Shown: positions 25,675 through 34,024, counted from the stretch's first letter. The stretch: 64,000 nucleotides of DNA from Desulfatiglans anilini DSM 4660 (GCF_000422285.1 NZ_AULM01000001.1:124001-188000), one strand, 5' to 3'. Notes: a model not told the origin generated them from the letters alone. Numbers and translations are program-made.

Positions 25675-25770
25675 TCAGCCCATGGGCGGACTCCAACCCC
25701 AAAAATAGAGATAGGCGCCGACGTAATAGCGGGCTGAAACGGTCTGAATGTCGATAGCGGTCAAGGTCAT
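25675..25770 (-). CDS. Aromatic leader peptide 2 of the aroKC operon
   Basis: The 31-residue peptide begins MTLTAIDIQTVSARYYVG and continues AYLYFWGWSPPMG. It contains five Tyr or Phe codons and two Trp codons in its second half, then Pro-Pro-Met-Gly. A terminator follows after 23 bases. A consensus promoter lies just upstream at 25799-25828. Stalling at the aromatic codons would expose GCCCATGG for pairing with the terminator arm. The C-terminal part resembles leader peptide 1, although the two sit in different places. Confidence 0.85.
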   Translation of the reverse strand: MTLTAIDIQTVSARYYVGAYLYFWGWSPPMG

Positions 25771-25798
25771 CGTTCAATCCACAGAATGATTTTCCTTC

Positions 25799-25828
25799 TT
25801 TGTAGGAGATGGCGGCGGCGCTTGTCAA
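25799..25828 (-). promoter_or_regulatory. Promoter of the aroKC operon
   Basis: On the minus strand TTGACA (25823-25828) and TACAAA (25799-25804) are spaced by 18 bases. The -35 box sits in the palindrome GCTTGACAAGC, similar to the CTTGACAAGC around the divergent trp -35 box, which suggests a shared regulator. Confidence 0.72.
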
Positions 25829-25899
25829 GCAAAATGTTGAGGTGTCGAAGGGAAGTTTGATTAGGCGGGGTGATTCGACCTTCCGGTGCGATTTTTTTC

Positions 25900-25929
25900 T
25901 TGACAAGCCGCCGGGCTTGTCCGTACGCT
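25900..25929 (+). promoter_or_regulatory. trp promoter with an internal palindrome
   Basis: TTGACA (25900-25905) and TACGCT (25924-25929) are spaced by 18 bases, nine bases before the trp leader ATG. GACAAGCC and its complement GGCTTGTC (25902-25921) form an 8-bp palindrome from the -35 box through the spacer. It is a candidate operator for a tryptophan-responsive or pathway repressor. Confidence 0.68.
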
Positions 25930-25937
25930 AGGACATC

Positions 25938-26003
25938 ATGAAACGAATGGACGATCATAGATCGCTCGCTATGAGCGCACGGAACTGGTGGTGGCTCACC
26001 TGA
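25938..26003 (+). CDS. trpL: trp operon leader peptide
   Basis: The 21-residue peptide MKRMDDHRSLAMSARNWWWLT has three consecutive Trp codons (25986-25994). AGGA precedes the ATG. An attenuator follows: stem 1:2 (GCTCACCT at 25994-26001 with AGGTGAGC at 26009-26016), a possible 2:3 antiterminator (GGGAGG at 26006-26011 with CCTCCC near 26059-26064) and the 3:4 terminator. This is classical translation-coupled attenuation. Confidence 0.9.
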   Translation: MKRMDDHRSLAMSARNWWWLT

Positions 26004-26049
26004 CAGGGAGGTGAGCTGCGCCGGCTGATATGATCTAAAAGAGCAACGA

Positions 26050-26084
26050 CCGCAGGCCCCTCCCAGGGGACCTGCGGTTTTTTT
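26050..26084 (+). terminator. trp attenuator terminator
   Basis: CCGCAGG pairs with CCTGCGG, with an inner CCCCT/AGGGG stem, followed by seven T residues. It lies 46 bases after the trpL stop and about 70 bases before trpE. Confidence 0.9.
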
Positions 26085-26093
26085 GTGTACTGT

Positions 26094-26140
26094 CCGAAAA
26101 GAAAAGGCCGCGGGTCGAACCCGCGGCCTTTTCTTTTCGG
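26094..26140. promoter_or_regulatory. Perfect 22-bp hairpin between the trp attenuator and trpE
   Basis: Positions 26094-26115 are exactly complementary to 26119-26140, with a three-base CGA loop. The stem ends in CGG next to the trpE ribosome binding region (GGAGG at 26139-26143), so folding would partly mask it. The descending arm ends in TTTTCTTTT, terminator-like on both strands. It could be a second terminator, a stability element or a translational control hairpin. Confidence 0.7.
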
Positions 26141-26156
26141 AGGAAACGACGGAACG

Positions 26157-27674
26157 ATGAGCATGCCCCTTGAAGCATCCTTTTCACAGAAGCGAAGAGT
26201 CAGACTTGTCCCCCTGCAGGTGGATCTTCCATCCGAAGGCAGGGATCCCGTGGCGGTTTACGCAAGGATCCGCGAACGCTTTCCGGGTCATTCCTATCTG
26301 CTCGAAAGCGCTGACACCAACCCGGCAGAGGGCACAGGGGCATCGCCCTGGGGGCGTTACAGCTACATCGGCTTCAGGCCTTTGGTCACCTGCCGGGCGT
26401 TCGGAGACCGCATGGAAGTAACGACCAGCGGCGACGGGCGATCAACGGTGCTGTGCGGCAGCCCGATCGAGGGACTGCGTGAAATCGTGGCGGGGTACGA
26501 GACCGGCCTGCAGTCCTCCGCCTTCGGCCCGCTGGCCGCCGGGGGGATGGTGGGCACCTGCAGTTATGACCTGGTCAGGACCTGGGAGCGCCTGCCCGCG
26601 CACGGGGCGTTCGACCCCTCAGTCCCTGAGGGGGTCTTCATCGCCGCCGGCGGCATGGTCGTCTTCGATCATTTCGAGCGCAGGATGCGTGCGCTGGCCT
26701 TCGTGCAAGAGGAGTCCGGCGGTCCGGTCTTGCACAGTCTGGAAGAGGCCCGCGCAGTCCTGCGAAGCATTCTCGATCTGCTGCAGGGCGGACCGGATGC
26801 CGGCGCGACCCCTGCCGGCCTCAGGGTGGGGAAATTTTCGCCCCATGTGGGGCGGGAGGGATTCATGCAGCGCGTTCGCCTCGCCCAGGAGAAGATCTGC
26901 GCCGGCGATGCGATCCAGATCGTCCTTTCGCAGCGGTTTTCGGCGGGCATCGAGGGCGACCCGTTTCCGCTCTACCGGGCCTTGAGGCGGATCAACCCCT
27001 CGCCCTACATGTTCTACCTGGACTTCGGTGCGCTGCAGATGATCGGTGCTTCGCCGGAGATGCTCGTCCGGATCCAGGACGGGCGGCTCGAGGTCTGCCC
27101 GATTGCCGGGACGCGCCCACGGGGCGCCGATGCGGAGGAGGACGGGCGGCTCGAGCGGGAACTCCTGGAGGACCCGAAGGAACGGGCCGAGCACGTGATG
27201 CTCGTCGATCTGGGCCGCAACGATGTCGGGCGCGTCGCCGCGGCGCGTTCGGTGACGGTGCCCATGTTCATGAAGGTGGAGCGCTACTCCCACGTGATGC
27301 ACCTCGTCTCGCGCGTCGAAGGCCGTCTGAAATCCGGGAGGGACTGCTTCGACGCCTTCATGTCGGCCTTTCCGGCGGGCACGGTGAGCGGGGCGCCGAA
27401 GATCCGGGCGATGGAGATCATTCAGGAGCTGGAGGGCACCCCGCGCGGGCCCTACGCCGGGGCGGTGGGTTGGTTCGGTTTCGGCGGGGAGGCGGATTTC
27501 TGCATTACGATCCGGACGCTGGTTGCAGCCCGAGGAAGGTTGTCCATTCAGGCAGGGGCCGGGATCGTAGCCGATTCGAACCCCGCGGCCGAATATGAAG
27601 AAACACTCAAGAAGGCCGCAGCCCTCTTCCGCGCGGTCGAGGAGGCGATGAAGGATGCTGGTGCTGATCGATAA
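26157..27674 (+). CDS. trpE: Anthranilate synthase component I
   Basis: TrpE makes anthranilate from chorismate and ammonia delivered by TrpG. The 505-residue protein carries the Trp feedback motif in SYLLESADTNP, then the chorismate-binding core with CPIAGTRPRGA, LVDLGRNDVGRVA, AFPAGTVSGAPKIRAMEII and QAGAGIVADSNPA. The ATG at 26157 was chosen by position after the GGAG region; ATG 26163 is an alternative. The frame is open upstream to 26085 but that part covers the hairpin. It overlaps trpG by 20 bases. Confidence 0.96.
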   Translation: MSMPLEASFSQKRRVRLVPLQVDLPSEGRDPVAVYARIRERFPGHSYLLESADTNPAEGTGASPWGRYSYIGFRPLVTCRAFGDRMEVTTSGDGRSTVLCGSPIEGLREIVAGYETGLQSSAFGPLAAGGMVGTCSYDLVRTWERLPAHGAFDPSVPEGVFIAAGGMVVFDHFERRMRALAFVQEESGGPVLHSLEEARAVLRSILDLLQGGPDAGATPAGLRVGKFSPHVGREGFMQRVRLAQEKICAGDAIQIVLSQRFSAGIEGDPFPLYRALRRINPSPYMFYLDFGALQMIGASPEMLVRIQDGRLEVCPIAGTRPRGADAEEDGRLERELLEDPKERAEHVMLVDLGRNDVGRVAAARSVTVPMFMKVERYSHVMHLVSRVEGRLKSGRDCFDAFMSAFPAGTVSGAPKIRAMEIIQELEGTPRGPYAGAVGWFGFGGEADFCITIRTLVAARGRLSIQAGAGIVADSNPAAEYEETLKKAAALFRAVEEAMKDAGADR

Positions 27675-28239
27675 CTACGATTCGTTTACGTACAACCTGG
27701 TTCAGATGATCGAAGGGATGGGCCGGGAGGTGGCGGTCTACCGCAATGATGCGGTGACTCCGGAGGCGGTCGAAGGGCTTGCGCCGGAGGCGGTGCTGAT
27801 TTCCCCCGGGCCGGGGAGCCCCGAAGGGGCGGGGATCTGCGTGGAGCTCATCCGGGGGCTTGGCCCCCGGGTGCCCGTCCTCGGCATCTGCCTCGGCCAT
27901 CAGGCGATCGCGGCGGCCTTCGGAGGGGAGGTCGTGCGGGCCGGCCGCATGATGCACGGGAAGACCTCCCCGGTGTTTCACGACGGTCGCTCGTTGTATC
28001 GAGGCCTCCCCGCGCCTTTTCCCGCAGCGCGTTATCATTCGCTGCTGGTGAGGAGGGAAAGCCTGCCGGAGACCTTGGAGGTCAGTGCGTGGACCGAGGA
28101 AGGGGAGATCATGGGGCTCAGACACCGCGAGTACCGATGCGAAGGGATTCAGTTTCACCCGGAGTCCATTATGACGGCGGCCGGGTGCAGGATTATCGAC
28201 AATTTTTTGCGCAACAACGGAGGACGGAACGATGATTAA
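27655..28239 (+). CDS. trpG: Anthranilate synthase component II, glutamine amidotransferase
   Basis: This class I amidotransferase supplies ammonia to TrpE. The 194-residue protein has the N-terminal IDNYDSFTYNLVQ, the oxyanion motif ISPGPGSPEGAG, the nucleophile Cys in LGICLGHQAI and the His/Glu of GIQFHPESIMT. The start lies inside the trpE end and its stop overlaps trpD by eight bases, indicating translational coupling. Confidence 0.96.
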   Translation: MLVLIDNYDSFTYNLVQMIEGMGREVAVYRNDAVTPEAVEGLAPEAVLISPGPGSPEGAGICVELIRGLGPRVPVLGICLGHQAIAAAFGGEVVRAGRMMHGKTSPVFHDGRSLYRGLPAPFPAARYHSLLVRRESLPETLEVSAWTEEGEIMGLRHREYRCEGIQFHPESIMTAAGCRIIDNFLRNNGGRNDD

Positions 28240-29311
28240 GGAAGCGATTGCCAAAGTGGTCAAGGGTGAAAACCTGTCCATCGACGAGATGGAGCAGGCG
28301 ATGGATGAAGTGATGAGCGGGGAGGCGACTCCCGCGCAGATCGGCGCATTTGCCGTTGCGCTGCGGCTGAAAGGAGAGACCGTGGAGGAGATTACAGGCG
28401 CCGCCGTGGCTATGCGCAAACGCGCGTTGAAAGTGCGCCTCAACAACCACCTGGTCAATATCGACCGGGACGAGATCAACATCGAGGACGAGACCATTTT
28501 GGATACCTGCGGCACGGGCGGCGACGGCACCCGGACCTTCAACGTTTCCACCGCCACCGCCTTCGTCGCGGCCGGTGCCGGTGTGAGGGTCGCCAAGCAC
28601 GGGAACCGAGCCGTTTCAAGCCTTTGCGGGAGCGCCGATGTCCTCGAAAACCTCGGCGTGAAACTGGATCTGACCAGCACGGACGTGGAGCGCTGTATCG
28701 AGACGGTGGGAATCGGGTTTCTCTATGCGCCCCTCTACCACGGGGCGATGAAATACGCCGCGGGCCCGCGCCGGGAAATCGGGATCCGGACCATCTTCAA
28801 CCTGCTCGGCCCTCTCACCAATCCGGCCGGGGCATCCGTCCAGGTGCTCGGGGTGTACGATCCCTCCCTGACGACGAAGATCGCTCAGGTGCTCGACAAC
28901 CTGCAGAGCCGGGAGGCCTTCGTAGTCTGTGGTGAGGGCACCTACGACGAGATCAGCATCTGCGGGGTGACCCACGTGGCGCACCTGAAGGGCGGGAAGA
29001 TCCGTGCCTTCGACATGACGCCGGAGGATTTCGGTTTGCAGCGCTCGATCCCGGAGGCCATCATGGGCGGCACGGCCCGGGAAAACGCGGAGATCGTCCG
29101 CGCGATCCTCGAAGGGGAAAAAGGGCCCAGGAGGGACATGGTTCTCCTGAACGCCGCCGCCGCCTTTATGGCCGCCTCGCTCGACGAAGATTTCAGAACG
29201 GGCATCGAGCGGGCGCAGGCGTCGATCGATTCGGGCAAGGCCCGGGAGAAGCTCGATCAGCTGGTGAGCTTCACCCAGGGGTGCCATCCATTCGTACGCA
29301 AGGAACTGTAG
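28232..29311 (+). CDS. trpD: Anthranilate phosphoribosyltransferase
   Basis: TrpD joins anthranilate to PRPP. The 359-residue protein has the PRPP loop DTCGTGGDGTRTFNVSTA, the KHGNRAVSSLCGSADVLE segment, a RREIGIRTIFNLLGPLTNP block and an acidic magnesium-binding region. It follows trpG with overlap and is four bases from trpC. The length is slightly above the usual ~340 residues. Confidence 0.96.
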   Translation: MIKEAIAKVVKGENLSIDEMEQAMDEVMSGEATPAQIGAFAVALRLKGETVEEITGAAVAMRKRALKVRLNNHLVNIDRDEINIEDETILDTCGTGGDGTRTFNVSTATAFVAAGAGVRVAKHGNRAVSSLCGSADVLENLGVKLDLTSTDVERCIETVGIGFLYAPLYHGAMKYAAGPRREIGIRTIFNLLGPLTNPAGASVQVLGVYDPSLTTKIAQVLDNLQSREAFVVCGEGTYDEISICGVTHVAHLKGGKIRAFDMTPEDFGLQRSIPEAIMGGTARENAEIVRAILEGEKGPRRDMVLLNAAAAFMAASLDEDFRTGIERAQASIDSGKAREKLDQLVSFTQGCHPFVRKEL

Positions 29312-29315
29312 GACG

Positions 29316-30125
29316 ATGAACCGCTCTTTCCTGGACACCATTCTGGAGGAGAAGCGCCGGGAGGTTGGGCAGCTGAAGCTGAAGGGCCTGCCCCGGATAT
29401 CAGGAGGCGCTGCGCCCATCCGGGATTTCACCGGCGCGTTGAAGCGGAAGACAGGCATCGCCTTGATCGGCGAGATCAAATTCGGATCGCCGTCGTCCGG
29501 TTCCATCCGCGCCCCCGGCGACCCCGTGCCCATCGCATCGGGGTATGCCAGGGCCGGGGCCGCGGCCCTCTCGGTGTTGACCGACCGGCGTTTTTTCCAG
29601 GGGGATATCGACTTCTTGCCGAAGGTCAAGGCCGCCGTTCCATTGCCCCTGCTGCGGAAAGATTTCATCATCGATCCGCTGCAGGTGGAGGAATCGGCCC
29701 GCTGCGGCGCCGATGCCTTTCTGCTGATCGCGCGGGCCCTCAGCCGTGAGCGGTTGACCGATCTTATCGCGGAGGCGGACCGTTTCCACCTGGCCGCCCT
29801 CGTGGAGGTCCACAGCCGCGAGGATGCCGAAAAGGCGGTGCAATGCGGGGCCAAGGTGATCGGGATCAACAACCGCGATCTCCGGACGTTCCGGGTGGAC
29901 CTCGACCGGACCCTCGAGATCAGGCCGCTGCTGCCGCCGGAGTGCACCGTCGTGAGCGCCAGCGGCATCAGGGGGCCTGACGACGTCCGCCGGCTTGCGG
30001 CGGCCGGGGTCGACGCCGTCCTGGTCGGCACCGCTCTCATGGCGGGGGGGGACCCGGCCGGCAAGGCGCGGGCCCTGGTGGAGGCCGGGCGGGCGGAGGG
30101 GCAGATGGCATGCGCGTCAGAGTGA
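29316..30125 (+). CDS. trpC: Indole-3-glycerol phosphate synthase
   Basis: This 269-residue TIM barrel closes the indole ring. It shows the N-terminal LDTILEEKRREV, IGEIKFGSPSSG with the catalytic Lys, LLRKDFIIDPLQVEESARCGADAF-type strands, IGINNRDLRTFRVDL and the phosphate-binding ASGIRGPDDV. It is monofunctional; TrpF is separate and overlaps it by 16 bases. Confidence 0.95.
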   Translation: MNRSFLDTILEEKRREVGQLKLKGLPRISGGAAPIRDFTGALKRKTGIALIGEIKFGSPSSGSIRAPGDPVPIASGYARAGAAALSVLTDRRFFQGDIDFLPKVKAAVPLPLLRKDFIIDPLQVEESARCGADAFLLIARALSRERLTDLIAEADRFHLAALVEVHSREDAEKAVQCGAKVIGINNRDLRTFRVDLDRTLEIRPLLPPECTVVSASGIRGPDDVRRLAAAGVDAVLVGTALMAGGDPAGKARALVEAGRAEGQMACASE

Positions 30126-30751
30126 AGCTCTGCGGGGTGACAAATCTCGACGATGCCCTGATGGCCTCGGAAGCCGGGGTCGACGCCTTGGGTTTCATCT
30201 TCGCGGCGAGCCCGAGGCGGATCAGCCCCGAGGCGGCCCGGCGGATCATCCGCGCCCTCCCGCCGTTCGTCAAGACCACCGGGGTGTTCGTGGATGAGGC
30301 CGTGGACGAGGTGGAGCGGATCATGCGTTTGTGCGGCCTCGATATGGTCCAGCTTCATGGAGACGAACCCCCGGATCTGTGCGGGCGCCTGATGCCGCAT
30401 TCACTCAAGGCCTTTCAGGTGCAGGGCCGGGCCAGCCTCGGTCCCCTGGAGCGCTACCGGGGACGGGTGCGGGGGGTCGTCTTGGACGCCTGGTCCGCGG
30501 GCCATCGGGGTGGGATCGGAAGGCCGTTCGACTGGCGGGTCCTGCAAGGGGTTTCCCTGCCGGGGCCCCTGATCCTGGCGGGCGGTCTCGGGCCGGAAAA
30601 TGTCCGGGACGCCGTCTTGGCGGTTCGCCCCTACGGCATCGACATCAACAGCGGAGTGGAATCGCAGCCCGGCCGGAAGGATCCGGCCAGGCTGGCGGCG
30701 GTGATGCGCGCGATCGCGGCTTTGCCGCCGACGGACGGAGAGATGGCATGA
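30110..30751 (+). CDS. trpF: Phosphoribosylanthranilate isomerase
   Basis: TrpF carries out the Amadori rearrangement before TrpC. The 213-residue barrel has the catalytic Cys in KLCGVTNLDDA, the GFIFAASPRRISPEAA block, MVQLHGDEPP, catalytic Asp in VVLDAW and LAGGLGPENV with GIDINSGVESQPGRKD. It overlaps trpC by 16 bases and trpB by ATGA. Confidence 0.95.
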   Translation: MRVRVKLCGVTNLDDALMASEAGVDALGFIFAASPRRISPEAARRIIRALPPFVKTTGVFVDEAVDEVERIMRLCGLDMVQLHGDEPPDLCGRLMPHSLKAFQVQGRASLGPLERYRGRVRGVVLDAWSAGHRGGIGRPFDWRVLQGVSLPGPLILAGGLGPENVRDAVLAVRPYGIDINSGVESQPGRKDPARLAAVMRAIAALPPTDGEMA

Positions 30752-31971
30752 GAGCGGGATACTATGGGGACTACGGCGGCCGGTTTGTACCGGAGATCCT
30801 TCACGCGACCTTCGAGGAGTTGACCGGCGCCTTCGAAGCGGCCCGGGTCGACCCGGGTTTTTGGGCCGAATACCGGGCTGTTATGGGGGAGTATTCAGGC
30901 CGGCCGACGCCGCTGACCTATGCCGGCAACCTGACGCGGCACCTGGGTGGAGCGCGAATCTACGTGAAGCGCGAAGACCTCAACCACACCGGTGCGCACA
31001 AGGCCAACAACGTCATGGGGCAGGGTCTTCTGGCGCGGCGCATGGGAAAGTCGCGCGTCATCGCGGAGACCGGGGCCGGGCAGCACGGGGTCGCGACCGC
31101 GACCATGGCGGCCCGATTCGGCTTCCGCTGCACCATTTACATGGGGGAGAAGGACGTTCAGCGCCAGCGTCCCAATGTCTTCTGGATGGAGCAGCTCGGG
31201 GCCGAGGTCGTGCCGGTCCAAAGCGGCGGCCGGATCCTGAAAGACGCCATCAACGAGGCTTTCCGGGATTGGGTAAGCCACATGGAGGACACCCACTATG
31301 TATTGGGGACGGCCTGCGGGCCCCATCCCTTTCCAGCGATGGTGGTCTGGTTCCAGTCGATCATCGGCGAGGAGGCTCGGCTGCAGATCCTCGAGCGCGA
31401 GGGGCGTCCGCCGGACCGCGTCTACGCCTGCGTTGGCGGCGGATCGAATGCCCTGGGGATTTTCAGTGGATTCCTCGACGATCCGGTGGAGCTCGTAGGC
31501 GCCGAGGCGGGCGGACGGGGCCTCGAAACAGGCCTTCATGCGGCCAGGCTGGCATCCGCCAGGGGCGTGCCGGGTGTCGCGCAGGGATACAAAACGTATT
31601 TCCTGCAGGACCCTGACGGTCAGATGCTCGAGACGCACAGCGTGGCGGCCGGCCTCGACTACATCGGCGTGTCTCCGATCCTTGCCGATCTCTATGAGCG
31701 GGGGCGTGTGCGGTTCGACGCCGTTACGGACGATGAGGTGGTCGAGGCGCTTTCCTTGACGGTCAGGACCGAGGGGTTGATCCCGGCCCTCGAATCGGCG
31801 CACGCTTTCGCGCTGGCCTTCAGGGAGATCCCCCGTTTTCCGGAGGATGCGGTGGTGATCATCAACCAATCGGGCCGGGGGGACAAGGACATCTTCACAG
31901 TGGCGGATGCCCTCGGCGATCTCAAATGGCGTGATTTCATCCGCCGGAAAGCGGAGGGTTACCGTGCTTGA
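30748..31971 (+). CDS. trpB: Tryptophan synthase beta chain
   Basis: This PLP enzyme joins indole with serine. The 407-residue protein starts at the ATG overlapping the trpF stop. It has the PLP Lys in NHTGAHKANNVMGQ, the TrpB1-type ETGAGQHGVATA, the phosphate loop CVGGGSNALGIF and AVIINQSGRGDKD-like C-terminal binding. It is the alpha-dependent TrpB1 type. It overlaps trpA by eight bases. Confidence 0.96.
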   Translation: MRAGYYGDYGGRFVPEILHATFEELTGAFEAARVDPGFWAEYRAVMGEYSGRPTPLTYAGNLTRHLGGARIYVKREDLNHTGAHKANNVMGQGLLARRMGKSRVIAETGAGQHGVATATMAARFGFRCTIYMGEKDVQRQRPNVFWMEQLGAEVVPVQSGGRILKDAINEAFRDWVSHMEDTHYVLGTACGPHPFPAMVVWFQSIIGEEARLQILEREGRPPDRVYACVGGGSNALGIFSGFLDDPVELVGAEAGGRGLETGLHAARLASARGVPGVAQGYKTYFLQDPDGQMLETHSVAAGLDYIGVSPILADLYERGRVRFDAVTDDEVVEALSLTVRTEGLIPALESAHAFALAFREIPRFPEDAVVIINQSGRGDKDIFTVADALGDLKWRDFIRRKAEGYRA

Positions 31972-32725
31972 AACACTGCTGAGGCAGCGGCTGGAGGAAA
32001 AGGACCTGCTCGTCATGGCCCATCTGGTTGCGGGGTACCCCTCCTTCCCGGAGGGTCTGCGTCTGATCGAGGCGATGGTGGCGGCCGGCGTCGATATGGT
32101 GGAGATCCAGATCCCCTTTTCAGAGCCGCTGGCGGATGGTCCGGTGATCGCGCGGGCGAACCAGAAGGCCCTCGAACGGGGTGCCACGGTCGGACAGTGC
32201 CTGGATTTCGCTGCAGAGGCGGCGCAGGCGTTCGATATCCCCTTTCTGGTCATGACCTACTACAACATCCCCTACCGCTACGGGCTGGAGGCCTTTGCGG
32301 AGGCGCTCCGCGCGAGGGGGCTCAAAGGGGCCATCCTTCCCGATCTGCCGGTGGAGGAAGGCTCGGCCTGTTTCGGAGCGCTGCGGCGGCGGGGCCTGTC
32401 TCCGATCGTCCTCTTTTCGCCGCTCACGAGCCCTGAGAGGATGCGCACCCTTGCCGGGGCCGCCGACGGGTTTGTGTATTGCGTCGCCCGGAAAGGCGTG
32501 ACCGGAGCCGTCACCTGCTTCGACAACGGGCTGGCTGCCTATCTCACTCGCTGTCGCGAGGCGACGCGCCTCCCGCTGGCTGTCGGCTTCGGATTGAAGG
32601 ATCGGGAGGACATCGGCTTTCTCAGAGGGCGGGCCGAGATCGCCGTTGTCGGAAGCGAGCTGATGCGATGCATGGAAAGGGGCGGCCCGGAGGACGCCCG
32701 CCGCTTTCTCGAAGAGCTCCGTTAG
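31964..32725 (+). CDS. trpA: Tryptophan synthase alpha chain
   Basis: TrpA cleaves indole-3-glycerol phosphate and channels indole to TrpB. The 253-residue barrel has the catalytic Glu and Asp in MVEIQIPFSEPLADGPVI. The loop and phosphate site near LAVGFGLKDRED are present. The usual GVTG loop appears as ARKGVTGAVT. The start is GTG at 31964 with GGAGGG upstream. It is the last gene of the trp operon; no clear terminator follows before the convergent ald gene. Confidence 0.95.
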   Translation: MLETLLRQRLEEKDLLVMAHLVAGYPSFPEGLRLIEAMVAAGVDMVEIQIPFSEPLADGPVIARANQKALERGATVGQCLDFAAEAAQAFDIPFLVMTYYNIPYRYGLEAFAEALRARGLKGAILPDLPVEEGSACFGALRRRGLSPIVLFSPLTSPERMRTLAGAADGFVYCVARKGVTGAVTCFDNGLAAYLTRCREATRLPLAVGFGLKDREDIGFLRGRAEIAVVGSELMRCMERGGPEDARRFLEELR

Positions 32726-32752
32726 GCCGGTGTTTCAGCCCCCCCCAGGCTG

Positions 32753-33862
32753 TCATAACAGGTCCTCGATCGGCGTACAGGATGAGCCCAGGGCCTCGGA
32801 TACGGCCCGGTAGGTCAGCTTGCCGGCGCAGGTGTTGAAGCCTCTGGCGAGGGCGGGGGTACACCGGGCGGCCTCGAGTACGCCCTGGGAGGCGATCTTC
32901 ACGATATAAGGGAGGGTGGCGTTCGACAGGGCATAGGTGCTGGTTCGCGGAACGGCCCCCGGCATATTGGTGACGCCGTAATGGAGGACGCCTTCCACGA
33001 CATGGATGGGGTCCGAATGGGTCGCCGGGCGGGTGGTCTCGACGCACCCCCCCTGATCGACCGATACGTCTACGACGACGCTTCCCGGCTTCATGTTGCC
33101 GATCATCTGCCGGGTGACGAGACGGGGCGCCCGGGCGCCTTTGATCAGGACGGCGCCGATCAGGAGGTCCGCACGGGAAACGGCCTCGGCGATGTTCAAG
33201 GCGTTCGCGCTGAGGGTAGTGAACCGGCCGTGGAGGATCTGTTCGAGGTGCCGCAGGCGCGCCGTGTCGATGTCGAGGAGGATCACGTTCGCGCCCATCC
33301 CGAGGGCCATCTGAGCCGCGTTGCTCCCCACGACCCCTCCCCCGATGATCGCCACCTCGGCGGGCCGCACCCCGGGGACGCCGCCGAGTAGTTTGCCGCG
33401 GCCGCCGCAGGTCTTTTCCAGATACCGGGATCCTACCTGCACCGCCATGCGGCCGGCCACTTCGCTCATCGGGATGAGCAGCGGGAGGGAGCCGTCGGTT
33501 TCCTCGACGGTTTCGTAGGCGATCGCCGTGACGGAGCGGCGCTGCAGTTCCAGGGTCAGGTCGGGTTCGGCCGCCAGGTGGAGAAACGTGAAAAGGACCA
33601 GCCCCGGCCTCAGATACCGGTATTCGGCGGGCTGGGGTTCCTTGACTTTGACGACCATTTCCGCTTCCCAGACGGATTCCGGGGCGGAAAGGATCTTTGC
33701 GCCGGCCCCGCGATACAGGTCATCACTGAAGCCGCTCTCTTCGCCTGCTCCGGCTTGAATCCTGACTTCATGGCCGGCCGCGGTGAGCTGCCATGCGCCT
33801 CCGGGGGTCATCGCCACCCGGTATTCTTTGTCTTTCACTTCTTTCGGCACACCGATGATCAT
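32753..33862 (-). CDS. ald: Alanine dehydrogenase
   Basis: This NAD-dependent enzyme interconverts alanine and pyruvate plus ammonia. The 369-residue protein starts MIIGVPKEVKDKEYRVAMTP, has the substrate Lys in VVKVKEP and His near TFLHLAAEP, and the Rossmann loop AIIGGGVVGSNAAQMALGMGA. It also shows VVDVSVDQGGCVETTRPATH and NMPGAVPRTSTYALSNATLPY. It is a single gene convergent to the trp operon, possibly used for nitrogen or carbon balance. Confidence 0.96.
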   Translation of the reverse strand: MIIGVPKEVKDKEYRVAMTPGGAWQLTAAGHEVRIQAGAGEESGFSDDLYRGAGAKILSAPESVWEAEMVVKVKEPQPAEYRYLRPGLVLFTFLHLAAEPDLTLELQRRSVTAIAYETVEETDGSLPLLIPMSEVAGRMAVQVGSRYLEKTCGGRGKLLGGVPGVRPAEVAIIGGGVVGSNAAQMALGMGANVILLDIDTARLRHLEQILHGRFTTLSANALNIAEAVSRADLLIGAVLIKGARAPRLVTRQMIGNMKPGSVVVDVSVDQGGCVETTRPATHSDPIHVVEGVLHYGVTNMPGAVPRTSTYALSNATLPYIVKIASQGVLEAARCTPALARGFNTCAGKLTYRAVSEALGSSCTPIEDLL

Positions 33863-34008
33863 GGCGGAGTTCCCTTCATAGAGGACGCCGGCCGTTCAGG
33901 CATGGGCTGAGGAGGGTCGTCGAGCGCACCGCCGGACCCGCCCCTCACGCTCCAGCCAGACGCAGGCCTGAGAAGGTCGTTACCAAACGTGCGGGCGGAA
34001 GATCACGG

Positions 34009-34024
34009 TGTTTCACGTGGCACA
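34009..34024. other. parS-like motif, site 2
   Basis: TGTTTCACGTGGCACA differs from the parS consensus TGTTTCACGTGAAACA at two positions only. It overlaps the 3' end of the alpha/beta hydrolase gene. Confidence 0.4.

Noticed and set aside
28616-30400. 594-codon minus-strand open frame across trpD, trpC and trpF
   Set aside because: It runs antisense to three well-recognised enzymes and has no family features.
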